Positions 47,930-57,883 are shown, counted from the stretch's first letter. The stretch is 64,000 nt of DNA from Stigmatella ashevillena (GCF_028368975.1 NZ_JAQNDM010000002.1:7372425-7436424); one strand, 5' to 3'. Numbers and translations are program-made. The notes: generated by a model from the sequence alone, not told the origin.

Positions 47930-48880
47930 CTGCCACCTGAGCCAGGCTGGCGGGGATGTGGGCTGCCCTACTTCGTTGCAAAGGGATTCCGCCTTCTTCA
48001 GCTCCTGCCGAAGGGCCTTCAGGTGGTTGCGGCTCTTCACCAGAGACTCACGCCCCACCAACCGGAAGGCTTCCTCCCGTCCCACGTGTTGCACCGCCTC
48101 GGCCAGGACAAAGCCCCGCAGGCTCTCGGCCAAGTCGATGCCGAGCGGAGACTGCCGCCGCTGGGCTTCCATCACGAAGGCGCGTGCCGCCTGACACAGC
48201 GCCTCGACGAGTGAGCCTTGCGCGCCCCCTTCATAGGAGAGCGCCTGCTGAACATGGGCCTCACGCAGCTCCAGTTCCTGGCGGACTCCCCCCTGCTGAA
48301 CCAGGGCCAGCGTGTAGGCCCGCCGGATGATGTTGTCTGCAGCTCCTCGGGCACCATCATTACAGCCAGGCTCTCGAAGGGACTCTTTTGACGGGAGGAG
48401 CGCTCAGGGCACCAGCGAGCCAGCCGGGACGTCCCCGCGCCGGTTGGGCTGCTGAGCAGGAGCGTCTCGTCCTGCCGGGCGAAGACGCGAAGCACCTCGA
48501 CCAGGCTGGCCATGGAGGCGCTCACCACCGGCAAGTACTCATCCGTCTCCGGCATGGCCTCCGCGTGGGGCGGCAACCCTGTGAGAAAGGGGGCGGCCAC
48601 GTCCACGGCTGGAGGGCTCCTGGTGGGGGGGAAGTGTGCCCAGCCCCACGTCCATCGAAAGGGCGCAGCCATGTTCCACCATCGCTCGCCAGGAGGAAGC
48701 GGAGGCCAGCAGCGCCACCTGGGGCCCATCCTCCAGCAACAACGCTCTCTCCGCGGGCCGACTGCCTTCAACGGCCTCTTGATCCAACGCCACCAACCGT
48801 TGGTACGCATCCCCTGGCCGCAGGTGCACCACTCCTGCCTCCACCTGTCTTCCCTCCGTGCGGAGATCGAGGAACACAGA
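47930..48880 (-). pseudogene. Decayed sigma-54 interacting activator gene
   Basis: Pieces of a sigma-54 activator appear in several minus-strand frames. First comes an N-terminal sensor part (about 48880-48570). It is followed by an AAA+ start with Walker A in DETLLLSSPTGAGTSRLARW (about 48480-48420). A helical C-terminal part follows (REAHVQQALSYEGGAQGSLV and LRGFVLAEAVQHVGREEAFR). Lys of the Walker A is replaced (GTS for GKS), the central AAA+ core is deleted, and frames do not join. No function is likely. Confidence 0.65.
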
Positions 48881-48928
48881 TGGCCTGGGTCATTACAGGA
48901 GGAGGGCCCACCGTGCAGCAAATGGTGT

Positions 48929-49129
48929 TCAGCCCATGCCCGGACAGACGTACGGAAGGAGCAGCTTGTGTAGCTTTGCTCGGGCATCGTACAGCCGCTT
49001 GGAGACCGTCCCCAGCGAGAGCCCGAGTGCCTGAGTTCCCGCATCCAGGGCATTCCCGATGCGGCAGTGCGTGAGCGCTTCCTGAGCCAGGTGCCAGAGA
49101 ATGCCCGAGTCCTGGCGCTGGTCCGCCAA
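48929..49129 (-). pseudogene. Remnant of an ECF-like sigma factor C-terminal region
   Basis: About 60 residues end in a helix-turn-helix like sigma region 4 (DAGTQALGLSLGTVSKRLYD, ARAKLHKLL). There is no region 2. It lies upstream of the activator relic, in the same orientation. Confidence 0.4.
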
Positions 49130-49244
49130 CGCTGGGGTGAGGCCGCGGTGCCCTCTTCTTGACGGTGAAGAAGGGACGTTGCGATGGAGGTTACTCTGTC
49201 ACCGTGCCCTCCGACGCGGCTGGGTGAACACCACACGCAGGAAG

Positions 49245-50285
49245 ATGATGATCGATCTCAAGAAGCTTGCCGCTGTTCCCAGCCCCCCGCCAGTCCGAAG
49301 CGCCGCGGTCGAGCGCGGGATCGCCGATTCCGTCGCCTATCTCGGTTCAGAGGCCGCGCAGCGCAGCCTCGAGCTCGATCCGTACTGGCCCAAGTGGAAC
49401 TCACCGTGGTGGCACATGTTGCTGCTCTACGAACTCGGCGAGGCGAGGCAGATCCCGGTGCGTACCTCTGCGGCGATGGCCGCGGGGATCGATCGCCTCT
49501 TGCACCTCTTCCCGATCCACCCGAGCGATGCTCCGGGCGCAGACTTGCAGCGCGACAGTGCCTGTCATTGTGCTCTTGGCTCGATGGACCCGGTGCTGGC
49601 CGCGTGCGGCATCGACGTCGAGCGCACGCTGCCCTGGGTCAGGCCATGGTTCGTGCGGTACCAGATGGCCGATGGCGGCCTCAACTGTGACAACACCGCG
49701 TACCTCCAGACCGGCGAGTGCCCGAGCTCGATGGTCGGGACCGTCGCGCCGCTCGAGGCCATGCTGCTCGGTGGTGCAGGGACGAGTGAGCAACGCGACT
49801 TTGTCGCTCGCGCCGCGGGCTTCCTCATCGATCGTGCACTCATCCACGGCTCGCAGACCGTGCACAACGCCGAGGAGCGCGGCGCTGCGGTGGCTTGGCG
49901 CGCGCTCACGTTCCCGCGCTTCTACTTCTACGACGTGCTGCGCGGGCTCGCGGTCCTGGTTCGGTGGGCCGAGGCGACCGGGCAACTGCTGCCGGAGGCC
50001 GCAGTCGCGACCGTCGTCAATGCCCTCGTCGAGCGCTGGCCCGACGGCGTCGTGCACGTCGAGCGCCAAGCCCATGCCAGGAGCACTACGATCCTTCCGA
50101 CGACGGATCGCTCGCCCAGCCCGCGTGCGCCGACCTCGACGTTCCCCCTGCTCGATGCGACGAGCAGGCTCGGCGAGCCGTCCGAGGCTCTGACGCGGCA
50201 GTGGACCGAGGCCCGCGGCGGCTTGCTCCGGCTCGCCCACGCGGGGCGCCTCGCAGTGGGGAGTACTAGCAAATCATCCCGATGA
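49245..50285 (+). CDS. Alpha/alpha toroid-fold protein (prenyltransferase/squalene cyclase-like)
   Basis: A 346-residue protein with repeated helix pairs and Trp/Tyr-rich loops, as in terpenoid-cyclase/prenyltransferase toroids (YWPKWNSPWWHMLLLYELGE, WVRPWFVRYQMADGGLNCDN, FPRFYFYDVLRGLAVLVRWA). No catalytic DxDD or QW set is clear, so enzymatic class is unsure. The start is the ATG at 49245 (the next ATG is one codon later). The 3' end overlaps the converging lipoprotein gene by about 20 bases. Confidence 0.75.
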   Translation: MMIDLKKLAAVPSPPPVRSAAVERGIADSVAYLGSEAAQRSLELDPYWPKWNSPWWHMLLLYELGEARQIPVRTSAAMAAGIDRLLHLFPIHPSDAPGADLQRDSACHCALGSMDPVLAACGIDVERTLPWVRPWFVRYQMADGGLNCDNTAYLQTGECPSSMVGTVAPLEAMLLGGAGTSEQRDFVARAAGFLIDRALIHGSQTVHNAEERGAAVAWRALTFPRFYFYDVLRGLAVLVRWAEATGQLLPEAAVATVVNALVERWPDGVVHVERQAHARSTTILPTTDRSPSPRAPTSTFPLLDATSRLGEPSEALTRQWTEARGGLLRLAHAGRLAVGSTSKSSR

Positions 50286-50907
50286 CACCGACGCCCGTGC
50301 GCACGCGGATCCGGGTTGTGCCGTAGGAAAACGCGGAGGCAGCCACCCGCACCTTGATGAAGCCGGTGTCGCCGGGGAGCGAGAAACGCAGGTTGCAGGA
50401 CGCCGGACGGCCATTGGCCGCTGGGGTCCAGATACCCGAGCCGCTCACGCTGCCGAGGCCCTCCCAGGAGGTGTACCGCATTCCCCATGCGCTGCCGGTG
50501 ACGAACAGGGCGTTGCAACTGGCCTGATCGCGGATGATCGACGAGGGGATGGCCTCCACAAAGGGAGCGGCCCAGTTGCCATTCAAGCCCGTCACTTCGG
50601 TCACGAAGCGGTCAGTGCACGCCGGCTGACCGTATGTCGCGTCATTGGACGTCCCGTAGAAGCTGGTGGGGGTGCCGGCGGTGCAACTCCACCGGGCGGT
50701 TGCCGAGGTGCCGTTCGGCTGCGCCAGGACGGTGTCGCGGCTGATGCACTGCGTGACCAACCCCCCACCGATCGGACCTACGGTCAGCGCATCGCTGGCG
50801 CTGGTGACTTCTGCCTCCTGATCCGAGAGCAGAGTCTGCTCCAGGGGACCTCCGCAGGCGGTGGCGAGCGAGGCGGTGAACAGGACGGCGGACAAGGTGA
50901 GGCGCAT
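50266..50907 (-). CDS. Hypothetical lipoprotein, 213 aa
   Basis: A signal peptide with lipobox SLATACGG (residues 12-19). The mature domain is beta-rich with scattered Cys (RWSCTAGTPT, GQPACTDRF, RDQASCNALF, RPASCNLRF, terminal IGMIC), which may pair. Function unknown. It converges with the toroid-fold gene. Confidence 0.7.
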   Translation of the reverse strand: MRLTLSAVLFTASLATACGGPLEQTLLSDQEAEVTSASDALTVGPIGGGLVTQCISRDTVLAQPNGTSATARWSCTAGTPTSFYGTSNDATYGQPACTDRFVTEVTGLNGNWAAPFVEAIPSSIIRDQASCNALFVTGSAWGMRYTSWEGLGSVSGSGIWTPAANGRPASCNLRFSLPGDTGFIKVRVAASAFSYGTTRIRVRTGVGVIGMIC

Positions 50908-51074
50908 GGGACGGCTCCAAAAGGGGGCATGGAAGAACAGACCTGTGTTGCCCCCCCGCTGTTACGGCCGGTGTCGCACTTATTCCCCAAGCCATTTCCA
51001 GAAGCGTGGTTGCGGCACTGTTGTGACTGAGACCATTGGAGTGAGGCACGGGTACCCGTGCTAGAAAGACAACC

Positions 51075-52199
51075 GTGCCGACGCTCCCGAAATGGTTCGA
51101 AACGCTGAAGAAGGATCCCAAGGCCCTCGACGCCGGGATTCACTGGTTGACTCCCGAGGAGACAGAGGCGAAGCGCGCCGAACTCGCTGGCTGGTACGAG
51201 CGCGGCGATGAGCGCGTTCGCCACCGCCTGCCAGACACGGCCTTCTCCGCCGCGAAGGCCCTGGTGGCTCGCTTCCTCCCCGTGGGGGAGGGCCCCACCG
51301 CGACGAACCGAGAGGGACAGAAGACCCGTTCCTGGTTGCTGCTGGACAAGCAGTCCCCGGAGGAGCTGAAGCTGGCGCTCTCTCCCGTGCACCCGCCCTT
51401 CCTGTGGCTCCCCACGGGACAGACCGCCGCCACGCTCAAGGAAGCCTTCACCCCCTACTTCCTCTCCTTCATCCCGTCCGAAGAGAAGCTGGAGCGCACC
51501 GTGCGCGGCTTTCTGGGCACGGGAGCCATGAACAAAATCGATCTCATCCAGCTCCACGACCGATACAAGGCCTCCGCCTTCCTGGACGGACTGGCTTGGG
51601 GCAGCGCGTACCCAAAGGATCCCTTCCTCGATCTGCTCCCCAAGGGGCCCGAAGGCCAGAGCATGGCTCGGCGCTACCGCGAGCAGTCGCCGCAAGGCCA
51701 TCCCACGTTCAGCTTTCGCTCCCTGCACTCGAAGTCGGTCCTCCGTGCGGAGGCGCACGCCGGTGTCACCGAGGGCGTCAACATCTTCATCGGCGAGATT
51801 CACTACCGCCCCGTGAAGCAGGCCGCGCTCATCCGCGAGCTCAATCAGCGGCTCGGCACGAAGTATCCCGAGGATCTTCCCGTGGACCTCGCGGGGGCGC
51901 TCATCGGCTTGCCCTTTGATCCACCGGAGCCCATCCGCGCGGCGCTCCCGAGGCAGACCGAGCTGGGCAAGATCTCCTTCGGGTTGCTCTGCCTCGACTG
52001 CTTGGCCAGCGACAACGTCACGGCGGAGAAGGAGCTGCGCGGGTACGCGTCCCACGTGGAGGGCAGCGTGCGCCAGCTCGTCGCCAACCTTGCGCTCCGT
52101 CGCGGCCTGAAGGCCCTGCTCACCGAGATGGTGGACCGCGAACAGAACCCGGAGTTCAAGAAGCAGCTCTCCGAGGCCGCTCAGCAGCTCAAAGCGTGA
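51075..52199 (+). CDS. Hypothetical soluble protein, 374 aa
   Basis: A cytoplasmic protein starting with GTG at 51075. Helical with HEAT-like pieces near the C terminus (LLCLDCLASDNVTAEKELRG, LRRGLKALLTEMVDR). No recognised domain. It precedes the 1075-residue repeat protein on the same strand with a 208-base gap, so it may or may not be co-transcribed. Confidence 0.65.
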   Translation: MPTLPKWFETLKKDPKALDAGIHWLTPEETEAKRAELAGWYERGDERVRHRLPDTAFSAAKALVARFLPVGEGPTATNREGQKTRSWLLLDKQSPEELKLALSPVHPPFLWLPTGQTAATLKEAFTPYFLSFIPSEEKLERTVRGFLGTGAMNKIDLIQLHDRYKASAFLDGLAWGSAYPKDPFLDLLPKGPEGQSMARRYREQSPQGHPTFSFRSLHSKSVLRAEAHAGVTEGVNIFIGEIHYRPVKQAALIRELNQRLGTKYPEDLPVDLAGALIGLPFDPPEPIRAALPRQTELGKISFGLLCLDCLASDNVTAEKELRGYASHVEGSVRQLVANLALRRGLKALLTEMVDREQNPEFKKQLSEAAQQLKA

Positions 52200-52407
52200 G
52201 AAGGTTCAGGCTGCTTTCATGTGGCTCTTCATGGGGACATATCATCCATACGTCTACCTCGGATGACAGCGGGGTACCTGCTGGCGGCCTCCAGCCCAGA
52301 TTTCCTGGCGAAAAAAGACAGTGATAGCGTCCCGACCGCGCAACGGATCCGCGGGGGGCCCGGACAATCTCCGCACTCCCGTCTTCCATCTTCTCAGGAG
52401 AAGTCCC

Positions 52408-55400
52408 ATGGCCCGTCCCGTCGATTCCACCGGTGGTGCAGAGGCTGCTCGCCAGGCCGCGGCGGAAGCCGCCCGTAGAGCCGCAGAAGCCGCTGCTCGC
52501 CAGGCCGCGGAGGCCGCTGCCCGCAACAAGGCCACCTCTCCGTCGAACACGCCCGCCAGGCCCGCCCCGACGGATCAATTCGCCGCTCCTCAGACGCAGG
52601 GAGGTCGGAACACGGTGAACCTGGAGGGCGGCGAGCCCACCGGGACGGGCAACGCTCCTGCCGGTGCGCTTCCGAGCAGCCCCGAGGACCTTCCCAAGCT
52701 CTTCCCCGAGCTCAAGGACAAGCCCAAGGCAGAGCTGAAGAAGGCCTATGACTCAATGAAGAAGCTCGTCGAGGGCGACTTCTCGGAGAAGGCCGCTGCG
52801 CTGGGAGAACTGGCCGGACAGTTCCCGGACACCACCCAGAACGTGCTCGACAAGCTGGGCGTCAAGGACAACAAGCTCGCCAAGCTGGCCACCAACAAGG
52901 ACGCGCTCGCCGCGCTGGGCAAGCTCACCAGCAAAGAATCCTCGGTGGCCGACAAGGCCTCCGCCGCGCTCGAGCTGGCCAACAGCGCCGGGGAGATCTT
53001 CAAGCCCGAGGAGCTCAAGGGTGTCCTCGGCAAGGTGCTCAACGGCATGCCCGCGGGAGCCAAGCTGGCCGACGCGATCGGCGCCTTCACCGACCCGTCG
53101 AAGACGGGCACCGACAAGGCCAAGGCCACGCTGGAGCTGGCCTCCGCCCTCAAGGACTTCGCCGGCAAGGAGTTCCCCAAGCTGGCCAATGATTTGCGCA
53201 AGCTGGACGGCACCTTCCGCGCCGCGGGTGCCGCCATCACCCTGCTCGACCCGAAGGCCTCCGCGCAAGACAAGGCGCTGGCCGCCGCGCAGCTGGCCGC
53301 TGAGATTCCTGATCTCTCCAAGGACCTCACCGCCTTCAAGGACGCGCTCAAGCAGTACGGCGTGAAGGGCGCCGACGCGGCCGTGGACCAGGCCGCGCAG
53401 CTCGCCACGGTGAAGGGCCTGGATCCGTCCTTGGCCCAGAAGCTCACGCCCGAGCAGCTCAAGGGCCTGGAGTCGGTGGCCACCAAGGTCGGGCCGGAGA
53501 ACCTCAAGGGCGTGCTTGAGGGCATCAAGGATCCCAAGGCGCTCGACGGCTTGGTGGGCCAGCTGGGCAAGCTGGACGACGCGGCTGGCAAGCGGCTGCT
53601 CAAGTCCCTGGGGGGGATGGAGCACGGCGCTTTGGCCAAGGCCCTCTCAGATCCGAAGACGCTCGAGCAGCTCGGCACGCTGGCCACCAAGCTCGACGAC
53701 GCGGGCGCGGACCTCATTGGCAAGCTCGCCAAGGACATGGATCCGGACGGGCTGAAGATGCTGTTGAAGTTCACCGACGGCGTCGACGGGAGCGCGCTCA
53801 AGACGGGGCTCGCGGGCCTCAAGCCCCTGTTGGAGCAGGGTGGCGGCAAGCTGGTGGGCAAGGGCCTCAAGCTGCTGGATGGCATGCTCGGGAAGATGGG
53901 CGTCGAGGTCACCGCCGAGGTGGCGGGCAAGGTCTTCAAGAACCTGGCGAAGGCCATCCCGTTGGCGGGCGCGGTGCCCGGCCTCATCGACGCGGCGAAG
54001 TTCGGCCAGGAGGCCATTGACCTCCACGGCAAGAACAAGGACCTGGGCTTCTACGCGCTGGTGGGCGCCAACCTCAACGCTGCGGACGCGGTGGTGGGCA
54101 CGGTGCTGGACTTCACCGGCGTGGGCGCGGCGGTGGACCTGGGTGTGGGCGCCGCCTTCGGCGTGGCCGAGCTGGCGCTGGAGCTGTCCTTCGACGCCGA
54201 GAAGGCGAAGATGGAGGCGGATCCTCAGAACTACCAGGCGCCGGACTGGATGAAGGCAGTCAACCTGGCCGCTGCCGCCGCCATGGGACCCTCGGGCGTG
54301 GCGCAGCTGGCCGCCTATTACGGGCCCGAGGGCGCCGCCGAGTTGACCCAGTGGGGCATTGAGAAGGGGGCCAAGGGAGCGGTGGATCTGGCGAAGTTCG
54401 CTGGCGTCAGCGCCGCCGAGTTCACGGGCGATTCACTCAAGACGACGGCCGGCTTCATCCGCGGCCTGGCGGATGTCATCCGCAACCCGTCCAAGTACGG
54501 GGAGGCCATCGCCACCAAGGCGCGCGACACCCTCAACGCCGCCCTGGAGAAGGGGGGAGAGATCGCCGCGGAGGCCAAGAAGGTCCTCGGCACCGTCATC
54601 GACGAGGCAAAGAAGCTCGGGGCCAAGGGCCTGGACACGCTCAAGTTCATCGCCCAGAACCCGGGCGAGGCCGCCAAGATGGCGGTGGATGGCATCAAGA
54701 GCATGATCGAGTCCGGCGGCGAGCTGCTCAAGCAGGGCGGTGAGGCGGTCCTGAAGAAGGCCGTGGAGACGCTCGAGGGGCTCAAGCAAGGCTGGGAGAA
54801 CCTCAAGGGTGCGGCGAAAGAGAAGGCCGCCGAGCTCATCGAGGGAGCCAAGGGCGCGCTCAAGTCGGCCCTCAACAAGGCCGTGGAGCTGGGCGAGAAG
54901 GGCCTGGAGACGCTCACCTGGGCGGCCACGCATCCGGGCGAGGTGGGGGAGCTGGCCAAGAAGGCGCTTACGGACGTGCTGGCCAAGGGCGGCGAGCTGG
55001 CCAAGAAGGCCTGGGACGGCATCAAGGGTCTGGGCGCCAAGGGCCTGGAACTCGCCGAGAGCACCATCAAGACGCTCCAGGACGCGGGCGGCAAGGCGGT
55101 GGACACGCTCAAGTACATTGCCGAGAACCCGGGCGAGGCCGCCGCGAAGGTGCGCGACTGGGCAGGTCAGACGCTGTCCAACATCGCTCGTAAGGGAGGG
55201 GAGCTGGCCAAGGAGGCCGCTACCGCCATCAAGGACTTCGTCGATCGGCGCGTGGATTGGGCCAAGAAGTTCGCCACGGATCTGCTCAAGGAGGGCGTGA
55301 GCGCCTTCAAGGAAGTGGCCAAGGCCTGGGGGCAGAATCTCACTGAGGGTGGCAAGGAGATCCTCTCCGCGCTCAAGGATTTGGGGAGCGCGGGCGTGGA

Positions 55401-55635
55401 CGCGCTCAAGGACCTGGCCAACGCGGGCGGACAGCTCGCGGAGGCGGCGGTCGGCTACCTGGGAGACTTGGCCAAGATGGGCATCGACGCCGCCAAGGGC
55501 GCGCTCGATGGCCTGGCGCAACTGGGAGGCGAGGTCGGACGGCTGGCCAGCGGTGCATTCGACGCGGTGAAGAACGCGACCAACGGCGAGACCACCGTCT
55601 TCGGCTACGAGGTAGACCTGAACCCGTTCTGGTGA
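52408..55635 (+). CDS. Giant Ala/Lys-rich helical repeat protein with hydrophobic centre
   Basis: 1075 residues, no signal peptide. Residues 10-43 are an almost pure Ala/Arg helix. Residues 45-90 are disordered. The middle (about 90-520) consists of Lys/Leu/Ala/Gly-rich helical repeats. A hydrophobic hairpin-like stretch lies at about 520-600 (GFYALVGANLNAADAVVGTV, GVGAAVDLGVGAAFGVAELA). The C-terminal third (about 735-950) has three long repeats starting GLDTLKFIAQNPGEAA at about 737, GLETLTWAATHPGEVG at about 831 and AVDTLKYIAENPGEAA at about 896, each followed by GGELxK. The start is the ATG at 52408 with AGGAGAAG. I do not recognise the family; the hydrophobic centre flanked by amphipathic helices resembles pore-forming or lipid-binding proteins. 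Confidence 0.75.
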   Translation: MARPVDSTGGAEAARQAAAEAARRAAEAAARQAAEAAARNKATSPSNTPARPAPTDQFAAPQTQGGRNTVNLEGGEPTGTGNAPAGALPSSPEDLPKLFPELKDKPKAELKKAYDSMKKLVEGDFSEKAAALGELAGQFPDTTQNVLDKLGVKDNKLAKLATNKDALAALGKLTSKESSVADKASAALELANSAGEIFKPEELKGVLGKVLNGMPAGAKLADAIGAFTDPSKTGTDKAKATLELASALKDFAGKEFPKLANDLRKLDGTFRAAGAAITLLDPKASAQDKALAAAQLAAEIPDLSKDLTAFKDALKQYGVKGADAAVDQAAQLATVKGLDPSLAQKLTPEQLKGLESVATKVGPENLKGVLEGIKDPKALDGLVGQLGKLDDAAGKRLLKSLGGMEHGALAKALSDPKTLEQLGTLATKLDDAGADLIGKLAKDMDPDGLKMLLKFTDGVDGSALKTGLAGLKPLLEQGGGKLVGKGLKLLDGMLGKMGVEVTAEVAGKVFKNLAKAIPLAGAVPGLIDAAKFGQEAIDLHGKNKDLGFYALVGANLNAADAVVGTVLDFTGVGAAVDLGVGAAFGVAELALELSFDAEKAKMEADPQNYQAPDWMKAVNLAAAAAMGPSGVAQLAAYYGPEGAAELTQWGIEKGAKGAVDLAKFAGVSAAEFTGDSLKTTAGFIRGLADVIRNPSKYGEAIATKARDTLNAALEKGGEIAAEAKKVLGTVIDEAKKLGAKGLDTLKFIAQNPGEAAKMAVDGIKSMIESGGELLKQGGEAVLKKAVETLEGLKQGWENLKGAAKEKAAELIEGAKGALKSALNKAVELGEKGLETLTWAATHPGEVGELAKKALTDVLAKGGELAKKAWDGIKGLGAKGLELAESTIKTLQDAGGKAVDTLKYIAENPGEAAAKVRDWAGQTLSNIARKGGELAKEAATAIKDFVDRRVDWAKKFATDLLKEGVSAFKEVAKAWGQNLTEGGKEILSALKDLGSAGVDALKDLANAGGQLAEAAVGYLGDLAKMGIDAAKGALDGLAQLGGEVGRLASGAFDAVKNATNGETTVFGYEVDLNPFW

Positions 55636-55700
55636 GGGTGCCCGGCGGCGACGCTCTCGCTGCCGGCCCCGCCGTCACCTTCCGTCCGGGCCCGTGGGGC

Positions 55701-55725
55701 GAGGACCGCCCACGGGGCGGTCCTC
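55701..55725 (+). terminator. Intrinsic terminator-like hairpin after the repeat-protein gene
   Basis: A perfect 10-bp stem (GAGGACCGCC with GGCGGTCCTC) and a five-base loop, then CCTTT. It lies 65 bases past the stop of the 1075-residue gene and just before the end of the converging cyclase gene, so it could serve both. Confidence 0.7.
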
Positions 55726-55759
55726 CCTTTCGCCCTATTCCCGGCGCTCCTCGTGCTCG

Positions 55760-56854
55760 CTATTGGCCCGGTGTCCCAATGGCCACCGGGCGTATCGGTG
55801 AACTCGCACCGCCCTGGAGCCGAAGCGGCAGGATCATCGTGCAGGAGGTCCACACCTTGTCCGCTGCCATCTCCTTCAGGTGGGCGTTCTCGATCTGGTA
55901 GATGCCCGCCTGCGTCAGGTGTTGATGGTGGACGGCGTACGGCATCCCCGGGGGCGTACCCTCGGCAGGGGGCCCATTGCCCTCGACGAACCCCTCGGGA
56001 GCCGGATCGATGAAGGGGCAGTCGAGCGAGACCAGAACGATGGCCTTGCTCGTCAGGTACTTCGCCGCGTCGTAGGAGAGCCCTGGCCCTTTCATGTAGT
56101 ACCCCTTTGTCGGGTCCGACCAGTTCTCTTCCCAGCCCGTGTAGATGTAGAGGACATCTCCTGGCAGGAGCCCTCGTCCTCCGAGCCCCTGTGCCCGCAG
56201 CATGCCCTCAATGTCCTGCGGGGTGATGCGCTGACCCGCCTTCAGGGCTTGGCCCTTGCCCATGTAGTGGCGCGCATCCAGCAGCACCGCGGAGGTGACG
56301 ACCGGCGGCATCTTGTCCAGGCCCAGCTTCAGCAGCGGCGATTGGGGCGTCGGCTTGACGTCCGCCTGCCGGAAGCCGCCATAATAGCGGACGTTCTCCG
56401 TCGGCATGGCGCCCTGTCCGCTCCACGGCTGGGGCAGGTAGCCAAAGTGCCCGAGTGAATCCAGCTGCGTGCCCTGGGAGCCCTGATCCCCTGTGACGGA
56501 CTCACCGTTGAAAGCATGGCGTGTGCCCGGCAGCCCCGCGGTGGGCCGGAACTGGTACTCGACTTTGGGACCGTAAGGCGACATCGGTATGGCGTTGGAC
56601 AGCAAATGGGACAACTCGTAGACCTTTGCGTGGGGGGCATTCAGGTACTGGGCGCAGCGCAGCCAGGTTCCGGGACCCTGGGTGTTCGCCATGCCCCGCT
56701 CGTCCCCCGCGGGCCAAGGGGGGGTTGGTACCCGGGCGTGTGCCTGCACCATCACTGCGTCCTGCTGTTCCTGCGCCCCTCCCCAGGCGCTCGCCGCTGT
56801 CGCGTACACTGCAGTCAATCCAAGGCGAGCAAGACCCCTCAGTACTTTCTTCAT
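55760..56854 (-). CDS. Exported cyclase-family hydrolase (kynurenine formamidase-like)
   Basis: A 364-residue metal-dependent hydrolase of the bacterial cyclase/KynB-like family with an N-terminal signal segment (residues 5-22). The core has KVYELSHLLSNAIPMSPYG, the metal motif region GSQGTQLDSLGHF (Gln replaces the first His of HxGTHxDxxxH), GLLPGDVLYIYTGW, and VHHQHLTQAGIYQIENAHL. The start is the ATG at 56854; the longer frame upstream lacks a signal peptide. The substrate is likely an amide or lactone, not known. Confidence 0.82.
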   Translation of the reverse strand: MKKVLRGLARLGLTAVYATAASAWGGAQEQQDAVMVQAHARVPTPPWPAGDERGMANTQGPGTWLRCAQYLNAPHAKVYELSHLLSNAIPMSPYGPKVEYQFRPTAGLPGTRHAFNGESVTGDQGSQGTQLDSLGHFGYLPQPWSGQGAMPTENVRYYGGFRQADVKPTPQSPLLKLGLDKMPPVVTSAVLLDARHYMGKGQALKAGQRITPQDIEGMLRAQGLGGRGLLPGDVLYIYTGWEENWSDPTKGYYMKGPGLSYDAAKYLTSKAIVLVSLDCPFIDPAPEGFVEGNGPPAEGTPPGMPYAVHHQHLTQAGIYQIENAHLKEMAADKVWTSCTMILPLRLQGGASSPIRPVAIGTPGQ

Positions 56855-57191
56855 CGCGTCTCCTTGATGAACCGGGCGCCTGGGCCTTGGCCGCGCCGCG
56901 CCAGCGCAGCCATGCCTGGGCTTCCTCGGCAGGTGCTTCAAGTCAATCAGAGCCATGCCTGAGATGGCAATCCTCTGCCTGGGCTGCGGCCCTCTGCCGG
57001 GGTTGGAAGAGGTCGAAAAGGCAAGTCTTTACGGCTGCTTGGATGCCATATGCACCTGGCAGAGAGGCGCTTTTGACGCGCTCAATCAACACGCGCCCAT
57101 TCCGTTGGGATTGTTTGGTTCCTGTATGCCCAATGTAGGGAGTGGGTGAGTGTCCTCATCGGTCTCTGAACAGCGCAGCGACCGCTTATTC
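56855..57191. other. Intergenic, 337 bases
   Basis: No gene recognised. A 64-codon plus-strand frame (from 56955) has no family and no ribosome site. The right part should hold the 3' region of the minus-strand lipoprotein gene and the left part the promoter of the cyclase gene. Confidence 0.4.
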
Positions 57192-57806
57192 TCAAGGCTG
57201 CTGGGCGACCCCCCACTCAGCAAGCTGCGCGGGCCGCGCCCCCTCGGAACACAGCGGCACACTTCGATCTCCGAAATAGGCAACGCCGTCGACGATATCC
57301 GCCAAATCATACTCGACCGGGCATTCCGTGTTCGATTGGACGAGCGCCTTGCACCCGTCTTGGCTGACATCCACCTCCTCGTCTGCGGCCCACGGATATT
57401 GACCGCAAGTCCCTTTCAGCAGGTCCACGCCCGCTGCGGCCGGGGTGATCGCCCTGCTCTTGAAGGTGAAGAGGACGTTGGTCACACCTGGAAGGGCAGA
57501 CGACTTCCCAACGAACGCCGCATCGCCATGGGTCGTAGCGGTCAGGATCCTCGGGCCGGTTTCGCACTGGGTGCCAGCGAACAGCTCGTAGGTGATCTTC
57601 ACATCCGAGGGAGTGAAGACGTACGTCCGGCGTCGCGAGCCCGTCGCTCCCGAAGGTTCGCAATCCTTGCTCTTCCACGTCCCGAGGAGTGCGGCCGCCA
57701 TCTCCTCGCCGACGGCTTCCTCGCCATTGCTGGAGCCATCGCTGCTGCAACCGGACAGCGTGGCCAGGACGAGGAGGGCCACGCATCGAAGGGGGGCTGA
57801 AGGCAT
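57192..57806 (-). CDS. Hypothetical lipoprotein, 204 aa
   Basis: A predicted lipoprotein with lipobox TLSGCSS at about 15-21. The mature domain (from about 35) has a lipocalin-like start (LLGTWKSKDCEP), beta strands, and Cys that may pair (GTQCETG, GTCGQYP, DGCKALV, TECPVEY, PLCSEG). The start is the ATG at 57806; earlier in-frame codons would bury the signal. Two inverted repeats lie in the divergent region upstream. Confidence 0.72.
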   Translation of the reverse strand: MPSAPLRCVALLVLATLSGCSSDGSSNGEEAVGEEMAAALLGTWKSKDCEPSGATGSRRRTYVFTPSDVKITYELFAGTQCETGPRILTATTHGDAAFVGKSSALPGVTNVLFTFKSRAITPAAAGVDLLKGTCGQYPWAADEEVDVSQDGCKALVQSNTECPVEYDLADIVDGVAYFGDRSVPLCSEGARPAQLAEWGVAQQP

Positions 57807-57851
57807 GCTGTGCGCTTTCAAGGGATGACTCCGATTGCTCTCCACGCGATT

Positions 57852-57874
57852 TCCTTACCTGTCTTCTGTAAGGA
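57852..57874. promoter_or_regulatory. Inverted repeat, possible operator
   Basis: TCCTTAC and GTAAGGA arms with a nine-base spacer. It lies about 46-68 bases upstream of the minus-strand lipoprotein ATG. Confidence 0.4.
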
Positions 57875-57883
57875 GGGCACAGG

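Noticed and set aside
56955..57149. A small gene between the cyclase and lipoprotein genes
   Set aside because: 64 codons, no ribosome site, no family; composition fits chance in this high-GC DNA.
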